Below, piece after piece: positions 1 to 14,224 of a DNA stretch of 64,000 nt. The notes beneath the pieces are model-generated. The model had not been told where the DNA came from. It searched no databases and worked only from the letters and a program-made list of their open reading frames with translations. Every line of letters begins with the position of its first letter. Within the stretch, counting starts at the first letter, position 1. Source of the DNA: Torreya grandis (Eukaryota > Streptophyta > Pinopsida > Cupressales > Taxaceae); assembly GCA_037957365.1 (NCBI GenBank), contig JARHVA010002372.1:2317501-2381500 (forward strand), given 5' to 3'. Made by a program: the position numbers and the translations under genes.

Positions 1-807
1 ATTTAAAATAAAACATTCACTTATATATCTAACTTAGAGTTCCCATTATCACTTACAATTGTATGAAATCATCATAATAAAAACACATATATGTTCAACT
101 AGATATCACCATGTTTGTTTGACTACTCATTTATGTACATAGGTAAATGTAATCATTTATATATGTATATATAAATATAAATTCATTTATTTATACAAAT
201 AAAATAAGTTTCCAAATAACTATTATTATCAAATATACACACTCAAATTTAATCACTATATTAGATAATATGGAGGTCTATAAAATCCTCATATTTTTTG
301 TGTGTGTAACTAGTTTCTCAATTTATATCATGTATCATAGTAAAAAAAATATTCCAAAATGAGTCCTTACAATAAAAGGAATAAAAACACATGTATTTAA
401 CATTGATATAAATACATACATATACATAAATCTACCACAAGTACATTCCAAACAATACAATTTTATTCTATCACCTATATAAACTATGATAACCAACATA
501 ATTACCCAAATAGTCTTCAACATAAATGAGATAGATCGGGTTACAATAACATGCTTATATCATGCTTAGATAGTGTAAGATTCTAAAATACATTATTGTA
601 TGCATAATACCTATGCCATCTATTTTTATTTACAATAATGGAGCTTTCCTAATATTTCTAAATCTCAAGAAGAAAACAAAACATTGAATTTTCCCCCTCT
701 TTATGGTTTTGAGAAAGTCTTATGCTAACAATATTTACATAACTATTATCTATTTATGTTTTAGGCTTATTTATCCTAAAAATACCTAATTTTATTTCTA
801 AATAGGA

Positions 808-1006
808 CTCAACCTCATCTTTATAGGCCTATGGATGGAACAAATTTCCATCTCTAGGTCTATAGACTTGAAGCCTTAGGTTTAAATTAGAAAATTTACC
901 AATAAAAATCTAGTTTTTATCACACATAGGCTCAACATCATGTTTATAGGTCTATGGATAGAACCGAGTTCTATCCCCATTTCTATAAACCTAAAACCTT
1001 GCTTCT
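808..1006. repeat. Local tandem duplication, period about 123 bp
   Basis: The segment starting CTCAACCTCATCTTTATAGG at 808 recurs as CTCAACATCATGTTTATAGG at 931, and the similarity continues through a following TCTATAGAC / TCTATAAAC block and an AGCCTT / AACCTT ending. The two copies are clearly diverged. No reading frame is shared, so this looks like an old non-coding duplication. Confidence 0.6.
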
Positions 1007-4000
1007 AAGTAATAAAATTTTACCATATCACAAATTCATACAAAGTATATAAATAACCCAAATTCAAGAACCATCTTTTCTTGTTGTGCATGCAATCAAT
1101 AATCAAAATTATAAACTAAAGTTCAACTGACCTGGTTATACAATGGTTGATATCTAAAATGTGCACAATTATATATTTTTATTTTTTATTCCAATTTGAT
1201 TCTCCTCTCTATTGTATCATTATTCTCGTATCTTTTCTTACTCTTATTTATGTACAAAACTCCAACCATGTTTTTCATGACTAGTTACCTCCCCTTATAA
1301 ATTGTAAGTGCCCCATTATCAACTAAACTTTGCTTCCACCTGATCTACATGTTAATTATATTAACTCTCAATCCATGGCCTAATTTATAGCATGACCACC
1401 ACATGAAACCTCTTCATCATAACCGAATGGCAAAATCAAACATAGCTAAACCTACTTTCTTCCCCTTCAAACTTCATGACATTTGATAATAAATGATAAC
1501 CAAACAAAATCCAATTTTATTTTAATTTAATTCACATTGGGCACTTTTACCCTAATTCACCTCCCCATTATGTCACCAAAAAGGGGTAATAATTAAATAA
1601 TAAAAACAACACCTAATACTTATATAATCTAGAATGCATCCAAGTTAACATAATATATTTGAGTTTCTATAAATATTTTAGGAAAACATAACCAATCAAA
1701 TCATATACTTCACATACTATGCTAATAAATACAAGTGATGAACTCATACAATGTAAACATGCCTTATTTTCTATAAGGATAAATAATGCAAGAAACATTC
1801 AACATTTAAGCATAATATTGATTGACATTCATTTCAACTAATTAAAAAAGAGTGTGGTGTATGTCTGTGTACAAGTTTGGTTCAATTCTCTCAATACCCA
1901 ATTTTGGTATATGTAACCTCTTCTTTGATGATACTCTCCCTTTGTACCAATTGTAATGGTGGAACATTCATGTAACCACCTTGATGAAATACAAAGGTAG
2001 TTAGTCTAAGATTATAATAAGTAATAAAATACTCAGTTTATAAAATTATCAATGAAATTTTGAAATGAAAATGAATTTATGAATGAAATAATAGTTAAAC
2101 ATGATCATAACACATTCATAACATATTCAAATGTTATCCGATATAACTGATCATGAAATCAAACATTATGACTACCATCATACAACATAAATATCTAGAT
2201 CAAACATTAATATTAGAACTAAAAATCATTAGTTCCATATCCCCTACTAATACATAAGTACTTTTTGTAGAGTGGGATAAGATGTAACACCTAAACCTAA
2301 GTGGGTATATTTCAAAGAATGGATTACAAATTAGCAAATAAAATACCAAATTTATGAATTATTAAATAAATGGACCGAGCACCCCAATTCCTAGAGGAAG
2401 AAGTAAGATACACCTTTTTTGTAAGGATATTTAGGGCAATTATTCATGAGGATATGGTTTTACTCAACATTTTATTTGAAAAAGGTCAAACACATCATGT
2501 TTATGTTTCATTGGTACCCTTATTGGATAACTTATTTAAATATGGAAATCATACAAAATGGGGTGAGTTAATATTGTTTTATCTCATTAAGTCATTTAAA
2601 TAATGTAAAAAAGAAAGATTTTCTCATGGATCTTATTTGGCTTATAGCATTTGTTACATGTTATCATTTAACCCTAGTTTATTTAGTCCTTATTCCCACT
2701 TGAATAATAATCCCATTCATGTTATTTTTATCATTTTATAATAAACATTTAAATTTCCCTAATTATGCCATTATTTTCAATGAATTCATTACTATTATTT
2801 ATGAGTCTATTTGTGACACAAAATTCCTTAGAATATCTACATTTACGAATGAAACCATTTCCCAATATGGACATTAGTTTTATTTATAGTATTTCACTAT
2901 AATAATATTTTAATGAGATTTACATATACTGCATGTATTTCTTATCTATGCACCATACCATACGGTTGTTATGGTAATTTATTTCCACTTTTAAATATGG
3001 ATTTCCTTATTTTTAAAGCATAAAATATAGGCTATGATACCCAAGTCTCCTATGAAATTAAGTGAATATGTTTTTATCATTTAATTATGTGGATTATATG
3101 ATGGATAAGTTTATCCCTTATTAATTTAATGAATATAAGCATTGGCCTTAGTATATTGTTAAAAGAGTGGATCATTATTTGGATTCAATTTGACATAAAG
3201 CCAACATTAGATACAAACACTAGCCCCATCTAGAGAAAAATGTTTTCACATATGTATATGATATACAAGAGACCATAATTAGGTTAGAAAACCTAGTCAC
3301 AAAGTATAAATGAGTTAATTTAAAAATTGAAATCGAATAAAGACTAGGTGATTTCAACACTTAAGGTTGTAAATAAGGTAGAGTACTCCAAGTCTTGAGT
3401 ACAATTAGAGGCAAACCATAAACCCTTCATTGTCCCTTATTTTTTACAAGTATCTATATTGATTGTTGATGATCTTATAGTGTGTAATTATTTAACTAAA
3501 GTTATAATTTCATAAGGTATACCAAAGGAATTCATTGATGTTGTTGATGAAGTTTATACCCATTTTTTGTTTAATAATAATTGAACACCTCTTTTTGACC
3601 CTAATTTATATACATAAGATAGTTTATTAAAGTAGTCTAGTTTTTTGTGCTTTGTCCAATACATTCTTTTTCAAATCATAATGTTTTTTCTAGTTCATTA
3701 GACTCATCCTTGGAGTTAATAATATATTCATGGGATAGTGTGACCTATAACAATATTCTCTCTCTTAATGGACTAGGATGCAAACAAGGTCTTAACAATA
3801 GAGCTTACATATAATTGAAAGAGTAAGTAATGACCTAGAGTAACCATAAAGTTATAAAATGGTAGTTTACACTAAAATTTCAAGATTAAAATGTTCTAAA
3901 TCCTTAGCTTATGACATGGAGTATTTCTCTAACTAGGGCTCAATATAGATAAGTGATTGTAATAATAATTTAAAAATGACATATGAAGGATAAATAAGGA

Positions 4001-4571
4001 TACAACACGAAAAAAATAATGAACATTGGTAATCTAGATCTGATATAGATACAATTACTAAACTAATAATAATATAAGTGGTGAAATAGTCAATCAATAG
4101 GTTGTATATGCAACCTAAGGTGATAAATTACAAGCATAAACAACCACATAGCTATATGAGCATATTTGATATAAGAACTATCATAAGCAAGTATTAAACA
4201 CACATATATAATAAAAATGTGAAAATAAATATATATTTTATGAAGTAAATAAAGGAAAGAGAGTATGGATAGAGATACTTACCTTTGGGTGGACTTTTTA
4301 GCACCTCAATATCCCCCTACGGTTCAACTATCACTTTGTAAGATATTTTATAGGTTGAAGACATTAAATGGAAATATGAATACCTAGCTATCCTTAGTTG
4401 GGGACACCTCAACATAAATCATCTTATTGATCTTACAAGACCCTAAATAAGCCTAGACCTCCAATATAAGACATTAAAATATAATGCCCTCTCTTAATAA
4501 TTAAGAGAATAAATGCAAGCAAAAACAAAGCATATGAGTGTGATATATGGTTTATGAATGTGATATATATA

Positions 4572-4762
<191 letters not shown>

Positions 4763-4803
4763 GACTCTAATACACACAAATAACCCTAAAATATAATTTA
4801 TTA

Positions 4804-4822
4804 GTATCAACAAGGTTGATAC
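4804..4822. repeat. Perfect dyad GTATCAAC-AAG-GTTGATAC
   Basis: Two 8-base arms are exact reverse complements around a 3-base spacer. A close relative, TATCAAC-TTA-GTTGATA, lies at 4954-4970. Both resemble the longer dyads inside the adjacent LTR element, which share the (A/G)GTTGA core. They may belong to an older copy of the same element family or be chance AT-rich palindromes. Confidence 0.6.
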
Positions 4823-4953
4823 AATCATAAATATGTAAATTAACACATAATTATACTGGCTAGGTTGATATATTAAAAATAATTAATACATGACTCAAAA
4901 TTATATCATCCAAACCAACACAATATAGGGAGAGATACATATGAAATAGATTG

Positions 4954-4970
4954 TATCAACTTAGTTGATA
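4954..4970. repeat. Dyad TATCAAC-TTA-GTTGATA
   Basis: Seven-base arms are exact reverse complements around TTA. It is the second copy of the dyad at 4804-4822, about 150 bases away, with a half-site CTAGGTTGATA between them near 4860. Confidence 0.55.
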
Positions 4971-5147
4971 TGGTAGAAAATATATGGTGGATAACATGAT
5001 TTAAAGTAAAATAGATGGATAGATAATAAAAAAAAGAGACTCATAAGATGTAAAACTGATATTAATAAAGATATGACATAATATTATGAAAACATGTCTC
5101 ACACAGTACTATAATTCAATCCCACCCCATTATTCATGCATGTTATA

Positions 5148-6372
5148 TGCAATAAAAATTTCATGATGTGCATGAATAAATCTTGGATTGAATAATATTT
5201 TTCACACCTACACTTATAATTGAGGCACACACTTATTAAGTAGGAGCATTCCCAATATGAGGATTTGCTAGACCTTATTAGGGGATCACTTGTATCATCT
5301 GTCACAACACATCATGCTAAGTAGGGTTCTAAAGCCTATAGTATACCATAATCACAGAACAACCCTAAAAGATTCCTATGGTTTCTATATTCACTTATGA
5401 TAACAAACAATAAAGTAAACTAATCTAGTGCTCACCAAATCTTGTGGCACAAAGTGGGGGTTAGATAAAAATAAGTAAATAACAACTAAAATAAACATGT
5501 ATAGGAGACATATACTCATGTCAATATATACAAAATTATAATACATGGAAGATAATAATACATACTACATTATTTATCTACTCTTACAAAGGAGAAATAA
5601 ATATAGGAATACTTACCTTTGAATATGAACCTGCTGAGTCTCAACCTCTCCCATGGCCAATGGTGCTTCACAAGATATTATTGTGGCTTTTAAGGACAAC
5701 CAAGATAAATCAGCTCTAAGATACATGACCTACATAATAATCCAAAATACTTCTCCACAAGATAATATTGGAGCTCCAAAAGAAAGTATTGAACCCTAAA
5801 GCTTTATTCCTCAAGTAGAATGGTCAATAAGTAGATGTTCATTTGCACTTCTTCACTTAATTCAACTCTCTTATGAAATGGTAAGGAATGAACTTGTATA
5901 TATAATATTATCTTACCCTAAAAAACTTTAGACATGTCAAATATTTTAGGTTAACTAGTTTGACCTAGCACATTATCATGTTAATGCCTAAAGTTTGTAC
6001 TAGGTCAATTGAGATACAAGACAACAAGGAAAGGCAAAGTATCCCTAGAATAAGCTAGGTCAACCAGGTTGACCTAGCTTACTAAATAGGTCAAAAGGGA
6101 AACAAGGTAAAAAATGAGGGATAAGACATGACAAATGGTGGGAATAGATAGGAAAGAGAGAAATAAGCATAGGGTTAAAGGTTTTAGGAGGCAAGAGTGT
6201 ATATAACAAGTGACAAAAGGAACAATAATCTTATGAAGCATTAAATGTTTACCCACACCTTTCTTGATGTACCCCTTAAGGTATGCACTCAAAGAGATTG
6301 ATACTTGATATGTTCCTACAAGATACGAAGTGTCATTAATCAATAAAAGTGTAAAATTATTATGTGTATACA
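5148..6372 (-). repeat. Element 1, 3' LTR (left copy)
   Basis: It starts TGCAATAAAAATTTCATGAT and ends GTGTATACA on the plus strand. It aligns along its length with 17435-18687 by eye, with conserved blocks such as CACTTGTATCATCTGTCA and GGTTTCTATATTCA. It holds a perfect 31-base dyad at 6051-6081. Scattered open frames on the minus strand here (5099-5305, 6074-6403) are fortuitous, since the second copy does not keep them all open. Confidence 0.85.
6051..6081. repeat. Perfect 15-bp inverted repeat around TAGGTCAACC/GGTTGACCTA
   Basis: The arms TAAGCTAGGTCAACC and GGTTGACCTAGCTTA are exact reverse complements separated by a single A. The paralogous position in the other LTR, about 18366-18400, keeps the dyad with one arm mismatch. 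It is the best-preserved member of the dyad family that recurs through element 1. The TTGACC core equals a plant W-box, so a transcription-factor or structural role is possible but unproven. Confidence 0.9.
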
Positions 6373-7578
6373 TATGCCCCAGTCGAAGCTCATCACATGT
6401 CACATAAGTGCAACATAGGATGGTGCTTTAAGATAGAACATGATGACACATAACACTTATGTTAAGTAAATTTTAGTAATAAAAAAATAATACAAATGAA
6501 AGGATATAATTTAAAAACACATACCTTTAACTTACCTTAGTGCTGAAGAAGAAGACTGGAAAAAAGTAAAGGTGTCTAATGTAAAGCACACTAGGTGAAC
6601 CTAGAGAAGTTAGTGCAAAAATAGCCAAAAATAATTTTTTTTGGAAGATAAGCATATAATATTGAAAAATAATCTCTATTTCATCATTAATCTAACACAT
6701 TTTATAGTTTTTGAAATAGATGAATAGAAAAAATATATGAGAAAAAGAAGGAATCTAAAGGAAAATAAATGAAGAATTTGAGTTGCTAAAAAGTAGTTTT
6801 AAATATGAAAAAGAGAATTCATTTTGTTAGTTTTCATTGTAAGAGAAGACAAAATAACTTTGGAGAGAAAACAAGATAGAATGGTGAGGGAACATCATGC
6901 TAGATGAGAGGGAGATCCAGGAATGAGAGCAGGTGCACTACAGGTAATCTAAAAATCTCAAAACAAATATTGAAATTTGAAATGAATTAAGTGAATTTTG
7001 ATAAAATTTAATTTTAAGAATTTATATATGATAAAAATGAACAAAATTAGATTCTAATGAAGGGGAATAGGAAGATGGAAAATGGGTTGGAAGGAATGAG
7101 GGAAAAATCCAAAAAGGCAAGTTTTTGGAAAAATGTGCTAGGTCAACACACTAAACCTATTAGGTTGACTAGGTCGACCTAGTAGAGTAAATTAGGCTGA
7201 AATCGATATGGTCAACCTAGAGGGTATAGGTCGACCTAGCATATTCTAGAAGCCAAAAACCTAGTGTGGGGTATCTAATTAGTCTGTAAGGGCCAAAATG
7301 AAAACTTAGCACTAAAGAAAAGAGAATAAGAAAGAAAATAAGAAATGTGGAGAAAATAAGATAAAAATAGGAAAAAATTTGGTCAAAATAGGTTGATCAG
7401 GGAACTAGAGAAAGCACAAAAAAAGCATGTAGAAAGTTGAAAGAGAGATAAAATGATGAAAGAAAGGAAAGGGGGACTAAATTAGGATAAATTAGATAAG
7501 AAATGAATAAATTATACTTGTTTATGATTAAAAATAGAATGTATAAAGAATGTATCATGATTATACATGACATGGATG
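6373..7578. other. Element 1, 3' internal non-coding region with dyad half-sites
   Basis: On the minus strand the purine-rich GACTGGGGCATA at about 6373-6385 directly precedes the left LTR and is the likely polypurine tract. No gene is visible. Half-sites and dyads of the GGTCGACC family occur at 7138-7180 (including an intact AGGTCGACCTAG) and 7210-7239 (GGTCAACCTAG, then TAGGTCGACCTA). These tie the stretch to the element's LTR and leader. Confidence 0.6.
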
Positions 7579-9690
7579 AACTAATACATCCTTTTTTATT
7601 TATTGATTGTAGAGATGATAATGGTTATGGAGATTTCTATATGTTTATTAGCTACCAAACTTATTAGAGAGATTGACATAAGGAGATAGGGTTAAAATGA
7701 TATTCATATGTCTAGGAGGTATATTAGATATGTTTAGGATAACCCTAAACATAGACCTATTAGTCATGTTCCTTGGTTTTTTGGGAATGATTGACTAACA
7801 CCTTTAGATGGGAGGTGGATGGGATGTGATAGAGGTGGATATCATACTAGAGGATGTACATGCCATCCTTAGGCTACCTATGGTAGGATCACTAGTGAAC
7901 ACATGGATTTTAGATAGCAGAGAAGAGAGGAGAGCCTTAGCCATGTGGGATATAGGCTTAAAGGTGATATTATTAGGGTAGAGAGTGAGCATGGATGATG
8001 TCTATATGTCACAAATTCTATATCTCTAAAAGGTAGTGATAGGCCTTATGACATAATGGTGCTCTATCACAAGTTAGATGGCAAGATACCACTATATGTG
8101 GTAGCCTTGAGTAGGATGATGCTAGAGGAGGGGGTGTTATATGATATACGCTCTACCATCAAGGTCCATCTCATGCATGATCTATATTAGATTATAGTTA
8201 TAGGGGAAAATACTGGGATCAATCATGCTATTAATATCATATATATATGAGATATTTCTTATGTATCAGTCAAATGGGTTGCCCCATGCGGTTGATGATA
8301 GGTCACCTTGAGTGAGGAGATGGATAGAGGAATAGGTAGTGTGGGTCATGCCCCACATGCCAACACTATGGATGGTGAGACATATCTACATAGTTTGGTG
8401 ACTATATGAGAATCTAGAGACTACTTGGGAGAGCTAACACATAGTTAAACCAATTATAGAGAGGAGAGAGGTGATAAGACACAATATATGGTGGAGAGAG
8501 CCACATATAGTGGTATGGGTGCCAAGATAGATGGGTCTACCTCATCTAGTGACATTAATACTCATGATCGAGTAGTGGACTCAACATTTGAGGGAGCTAT
8601 GAGAGAAGAGGGGATTTAGACCATTGATAGTGAGGTTGATACTATATCCACACTGAGAGTGACCATGGATTGGTTGGGCATGATAAGGGGTAGAGTAGGA
8701 GGAGGAGGTAGAAGTAGTGATACCAAATGTACCACCATTAGCTCCATATAGAGATGAGTTATAGCCACCAAATACACAACATTGATGGAGGTAGGAAGAG
8801 AGAATAGAGACCATCATCATCATCCTTGGTGAGTTAGTAGAGGAGCTAGAGGAAACACAGATGAATGAGAGATCACTTAGGCATAGGCTGAGATGGACAT
8901 GATCCATGATAGTTGAGTTCAAGATAAGGAGGTGACCTACAGAGGAGGTACTAGGAGGTCACATAGATGGGGGGACTTTTCTAGGTAGTCACATTAATGG
9001 CAAGGCCTTAGTAGCTAAGATATAGATAAGTAAGAAAAATATGATTGATTTTTTGCTTAATTTTAAATTGAAAGATAGATAGATAGATAGATATATATTA
9101 AGAGATATGATAGTGATCTAATATCCATCTAGTGTGATTTTTTAGGTGTACCTAAGGCGAGATGGGGGTCCTTGGTTAGGGGATCACTTCATGATGTCCT
9201 AGATGAGACTCTATAGCTATAAAACCCCATGACACTAGAGGATCTAAGTGTACCATCTACCCCAAATCAAGTGAGCTAGTTTAGACTAGAAAGAGAGGCC
9301 ATGAGGTAGATATGGATGCAAAGAGAGAAGGCACAACCACTAATAGAGATGGGTGTAAGAGAGAGGTAGGATTGGCATGCCCTAGCCAATGAGAGAGCTA
9401 TGCATCTAAAGATAGTGACATAAATGATGTAGGCATATATAATGATGAAAACCTAGTTGATATAGGCACATAAAGTGACCCAGATCAAGTTGGTCTAGGT
9501 ACAAGTGTAGATAGCACATATACAGGGATAGGTATAGGGATTTAGATCTTAGATTACCTCATTATAATGTACCATTCAAAGGAGTTAGATTGAGGCCTTA
9601 GTAGGTAGCATGGCTAGGCCATGAGATAGACAGGATGGAGCTCAGCTGTAGAGCTAGAGAATTACTTATGGTTGTATATGTTGTATTAAA
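7579..9690 (+). pseudogene. Antisense plant-mobile-domain-like ORF, decayed
   Basis: Plus-strand frames, opposite to gag, show a TNTFRWE motif near 7794-7815, then after a frameshift DIILEDVHAILRLPMVG near 7838-7890, followed by a Trp/Arg-rich stretch WILDSREERRALAMWD. This order (TNTF, then [T/I]LEDV..LLxLPxxG) resembles the plant mobile domain found in plant transposases and in extra ORFs of some LTR elements. Further downstream, 9290-9660 reads as a Met/Arg/Gln-rich, probably coiled-coil tail (for example REKAQPLIEMGVRER and ANERAMH). Many TAG stops occur. The family call is from memory of motifs; the strand and the reading are seen directly. Confidence 0.45.
9073..9098. repeat. (GATA)n microsatellite
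   Basis: About five GATA units followed by ATATAT, between the two better-preserved halves of the antisense ORF region. Confidence 0.9.
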
Positions 9691-9939
9691 CTCTCGAGAT
9701 ATATATATGATGTATCATTTTAGCTAAATGACGTGATTGTGTATGTGGCACTATGGATATATTGTTGTGTATGAAGATGCTTTGGATATATTTAAAACTA
9801 ACACATGCATTTAGCTTTGTTGTATATGATATAGGAAATATATGTGATGTGGTTTCTTTTCTATCATTATGAGAAACATATGAATGGTTAAAAAGAAATA
9901 GGCAAAAAGACTTGGAAAAATATAATCAATTAAAAATGC

Positions 9940-11330
9940 ACTACACACTAATTCAAGCTAGGAAATGTGTAATAAGATGAAAAATTACTAAGTATAAAGA
10001 ACCAAGAAATGGCAATCACGATGGTAAAAATGGCATTCATTTTCAAACCAAAGATGAAAGATTTTTTCACTAAATTAAAATAAGTAAAATCATATTGTAT
10101 CACATTTGGAAGTATGAAAAACAAATTAATAAAATGGAAGGTATGCAGAAGGTCACACAAGGTAAGAAAAATAAATGAAAAGTCAATGAAAATTTGGTCT
10201 TAAATTTATCACATTGATTCAAGCTGGGAAGTATGATAAAATTCAAGAAATGGTTGAAATATTACATGCACTCAGAAAATAAGAAAATAAGAGGTGAAAG
10301 AAAAATGAAGTAAGCATAAAACATACTAGTTTAAGCTGGGAAGCATGTCAAATGACATGTAACTTCACAATCAGTTTAATTATATCTCAAACTTGACACA
10401 TGTAATTTGATGGTGACTTGATTGTTAGAAAACTTTGTGAGGAGGTTCAGATCATGTCCATGGTCTTACACTAAAACTCAACAAAGGGAACACCACATGG
10501 GGTAGAATAAGCATGAACAACCAAGTACATGGAGAATAAGGGTAATAGGATAAAACACTCATAAATAAAAAACTCAAAAGGATGCCAAAATAACATTGGC
10601 AAGAAGAATAATAATATTGGATTGAAATGCAAAAGGGATGGTAATTTTGTGAGGAATTTTTGGGTCCTATTTGTGGTCTTATGTTGTAACTCACAAAAGA
10701 AAAACCCAAAAGGTGTGATAAAAAATCAAGACAATATTTCTCAAGAGGAAATATGAGGAAAGGGAATAAAAAGGGAGTGTAAAAAGCAAAGACTTAGGCA
10801 TCTTAAGAGAATACCTTAAGAGATAAGAGGCATACTAAGAACATGAGAAGACACCAAGTGACTAGTGGTCATCTATGTACAAAGAAAACATATTCCCTAT
10901 AGATGTAAAGCTTTGTAGGCAAATACGTTTGCTACTAAGATCAGCTCATAAAGGTAGATTGGTACAATGAAAAATTAAAATAGACCTATCTCCCCACAAT
11001 GTGTTCCTCACTCTTCAAGACCCCTTACAGAGCCATTGGTCTACTACAAATATTGGGTAATTTCATGAGAAATTAGGTAGCACTAGAAGATTTTTTTGAA
11101 TTCCCCTATTCCAATCTATTGGCCTACCACACCCCAAAGGACTTTAGCTCTATGTGAAGCCAAATATGGAATTTGATCTTTGATTAGAGATAGTATATGT
11201 AATTTAATCATGTCTTTTAGTGTGATTTGACTTTGAATAATATTACATATTTTTTCCTTTTGATATCATTGCCTTTTATTTAAATTATTTGGATTTTAAC
11301 TTTATTTGTGAAGGCTTTTTTTTAATATTC
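9940..11330. repeat. Element 1 internal block B, copy 1, with degenerate short repeats
   Basis: This AT-rich non-coding block contains three copies of a motif like ATTCAAGCTGGGAAGTATG (near 9950, 10211 and 10325). It also has two copies of a TTTTGTGAGGA...GTGGTCTTA...AACTCAC module (near 10433 and 10648), with a third near 11730. Its last part, TACCACACCCCAAAGGACTT onward (about 11127-11250), aligns with 20105-20240, so a related block lies outside the element at 18.9-20.3 kb. Open frames here on the minus strand (9948-10160, 10452-10709, 11285-11482, 11747-11941) look fortuitous. Confidence 0.55.
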
Positions 11331-12154
11331 CTCCTCCATATGGATTTGGAATGACCAAGCATGAGAGAGATAGTGATACACATGAATGAGATGTAGGCTA
11401 AGGCTAAAAGAAGATAAGTAACCAAATAGAAAATACTAACTAGGACACTTAGGCTTAACAATGAAAAAATATGTGATCTCAAATCTCAACTATGAATATG
11501 CTTAGTTTTCATAAAAAATAAGAAATGAAAAGGGAGATCCACAGGTGGACCGATAAGAGGAAATACTAATGAGAAAGACTATTTGCTAATTGATCACCTA
11601 GTAGAAGGAGATAATAAACAAAGGGAATAGGGTAAATACAACCAAGTCACCATGACAATTATCTATGAAAAGTAAGGATATGAAAAAAACAATCATGAAG
11701 ATACAAGACAATAACAGGCTAAATATGGTGATTTTGTGAGGATCTATCAGGGCCTATCCATAGTCTTATGAATAAACTCATAAAATAAATATCTAAGGGA
11801 TGTAAAAAGAATAAAAGAGAAATATAAATCAATGACAAAGAAGAATAAGCATATACAAAAAAAAAAGATACAATATAAAATTAACATGAAATATAGTACA
11901 ACAAACAAGAAGATGATATAAGATAAACAATAATTTGACATAATGTTAAATGATATAATCAGATATAGAAAAATAAATAAAGATGGAACACCTGTCTATT
12001 TTAATATATAAATATAAAATTACCATGCATGTGTTCATAAGTATTGGTGAATCTATCCACACATATTATCCAAGACATCGAATAAATCTTTATGAATATG
12101 GATATGAATTGCTACTAATGTGTCATCAATCTTTGTAGAATAATAGGCAAATAC

Positions 12155-13640
12155 TTATTTTCTAATCTCCTGAACTAAAAAATTAGGAATACTCATTAGA
12201 TCATGTTGAGGAGGGAAATTAGGTAAAGGATGATGAGAATAATGTGTGGGAACAGGATCTATAAGAGAAGGAGGAATCATCGATGGAGAAGTATCTATGG
12301 GTGAAGGAGCTTTCACGGGTGGACAAATACTCATTCTTCTAGGCCCATAAGTGACCATAGGAGGTATACAATATGGGAGAATAAGGGGGATACCTTAATG
12401 TGAGAAAATCCTTCGGGAGGAATAATAGTTGGTCCATCGATAACTACCATACCTCCTCCTCAATATTCTTCCTAAATGTATACCTAATTATGGTGAGAGG
12501 TATTTTATATGGCACCAATGGCGACATACAACATATTGACCTCATTATTGTATCATTTAGGTATACATCTTGAGGATCATATTATAGTTATCCCTAGGAC
12601 CAGCTATGGTATTCCTTCCATAGGATGGGGAAGAAGGATGCAAGGTATCCCCCTTATATCTCCCATATTTACACCTCCTATGGTCCCTTATGTGCCTCCA
12701 CCTATGAGTATCCTTCTCCACCTGTGGACCCTCCTTCACCCATAGATCATTCTCCTTGTGAGTGTGTATAGGAGGAACACTCATAAGAGAAGGTGAAATA
12801 AGTGTGAAAGAAGAGGGAGATGACTCATCACCCAATTTAGTGGGCAAAGGATCCATCTTAGGCAAAGGAATCAAACCATCACCAAGAGGAGGTAATGATG
12901 GAGAAGATAGAGAACTAGTCTTAACAAGAAGAGAACTAATGAAAAAAGCAAGAGTAGGCTCACCAATAATGGAAGAAGAAATAATAAATAGTTTTAACAT
13001 AAGTTCTACTATGGGAAGAGTAGTATCAATATAAGGTCTAATAAGGGTATCACTAACCTCAAGAGTAAGCCAATGATGGGAATCAAGGAATGTAGAAAAA
13101 TGGTAAGGGTTGGTCATAGCATGATCCATGAGCATAGTCCTACGAAGATCCATAGAAAATGGAGGTGTTGGTACCATCTCTACTCTACAATAAAGAGGAT
13201 AAATACAAGAATTAGGAATTATAAAATTCAAAACATTAGAGGATGCATGAAAAGACTCAAGTAAATAAGAATAATAACACACGATCTCAACATCACAGGG
13301 TTGGACAAGACTATCTAATAAAGGATATAAGGAATAGCCATCATCATAATAAATTGAATGAAGATCAATGACATAAGTCAAAATAACTTTGTCATTAGAA
13401 GAAGTATGGTGACTAGAATGACTAGTCTTGGATAAGACTAAAATAATGCCATTGCAAGGAGGTTTACGAGAATGAGGTTAGAAAGAATCAAGAAGTTATG
13501 AGATGAGATGAGGTGTGAGATTAGAAGTTTTGATCTTGAGATTAATATCATTAGGCTCATCATCATTAGAGTCTAAAAGGTTGGAAGGAATATTACCAAT
13601 AAGCTTGAGATTCCCATTTTATCCTCTAGTTGAGTTTATG
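12155..13640 (-). pseudogene. Pro/Ser-rich region downstream of the element 1 protease
   Basis: The minus strand is open from 13381 to 12557 (274 codons), the longest frame in the element. It begins MTYVIDLHSIYYDDGYSLYP and ends in a Ser/Pro-rich and then His/Arg-rich tail. A second frame at 12358-12155 continues the proline-rich character (PPVKAPSPIDTSPSMIPPS). The stretch follows the protease by about 300 bases in the gag-to-pol direction, where a Ty3/gypsy element would carry a linker and then RT. I cannot see any RT motif. The family is unknown to me; it may be the linker of a shortened polyprotein. Plus-strand frames at 12509-13264 are shadows. Confidence 0.4.
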
Positions 13641-13689
13641 AGAAAATTTAGATGTTGTGATTCATGAAATGGAACACTAGGTAAAGGCT

Positions 13690-14224
13690 CAAGAGTAGGA
13701 ATCTTAAAGACACCACAATCTTAGAATTGTTCAAAATTACAAGGGTTAGTATCTCATCGAATCCTATAAATAACTCCATTATGAGGGAATTTAATGCATT
13801 AGTAGGTAGAAGGGGTGATAGCTCACATATGATGAGTTCATGGCCTACCAAGTAAGATTTTATAAGAAAAAGGAAAGTTAAAAATCATGACCTTAACATT
13901 AATGGTGATAGGTGGGATAGTAATGGGAAGCCACATACACCTAAGAGGAGGCATTCACCTTTTATCATATCCTTGGTAGCTGTTACATGTGGACTTAAGA
14001 TTGCATTTATATTATCAAAGGGTTTTAATGAAATCAAGAGAAGTAACACAAGTACCAAACCCCTCATCAATAAATGCACACTTAACATGGATATCACTAA
14101 TTTGGATGCTAATAAATAGGGGATGATCATCTGTATGAAGTAGAATCTCATCAAGAATCATAGATGTGATGGGAAATTTTAATGAAAGAGAAGTGTTGAT
14201 AGTTTTGTCAACATTGATAGACAT
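13690..14224 (-). pseudogene. Element 1 retroviral-type aspartic protease, broken
   Basis: On the minus strand HPLFISIQISDIHVKCAFID is followed by EGFGTCVTSL, occupying the place of the catalytic D-T/S-G loop, here D-E-G. After a frameshift, PITIPPITINVKVMIF and then YKILLGRP appear near 13850-13930. The Y-x-LLGRP motif, followed by a stop where Trp is expected, is the typical C-terminal end of plant Ty3/gypsy proteases. Later text keeps the pattern (ITPSTY, then IKFPHNGVIY). The enzyme would have cut the Gag-Pol polyprotein inside virus-like particles. The altered catalytic loop, frameshifts and several stops mean it is inactive. Confidence 0.7.

Noticed and set aside
2370..2603. Plus-strand 77-codon frame
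   Set aside because: No recognisable motif, no conserved copy and no context; chance length for AT-rich DNA.
12509..13264. Plus-strand open frames opposite the 274-codon minus frame
   Set aside because: The minus strand lies in line with gag and protease and has the longer frame; the plus frames are shadows.
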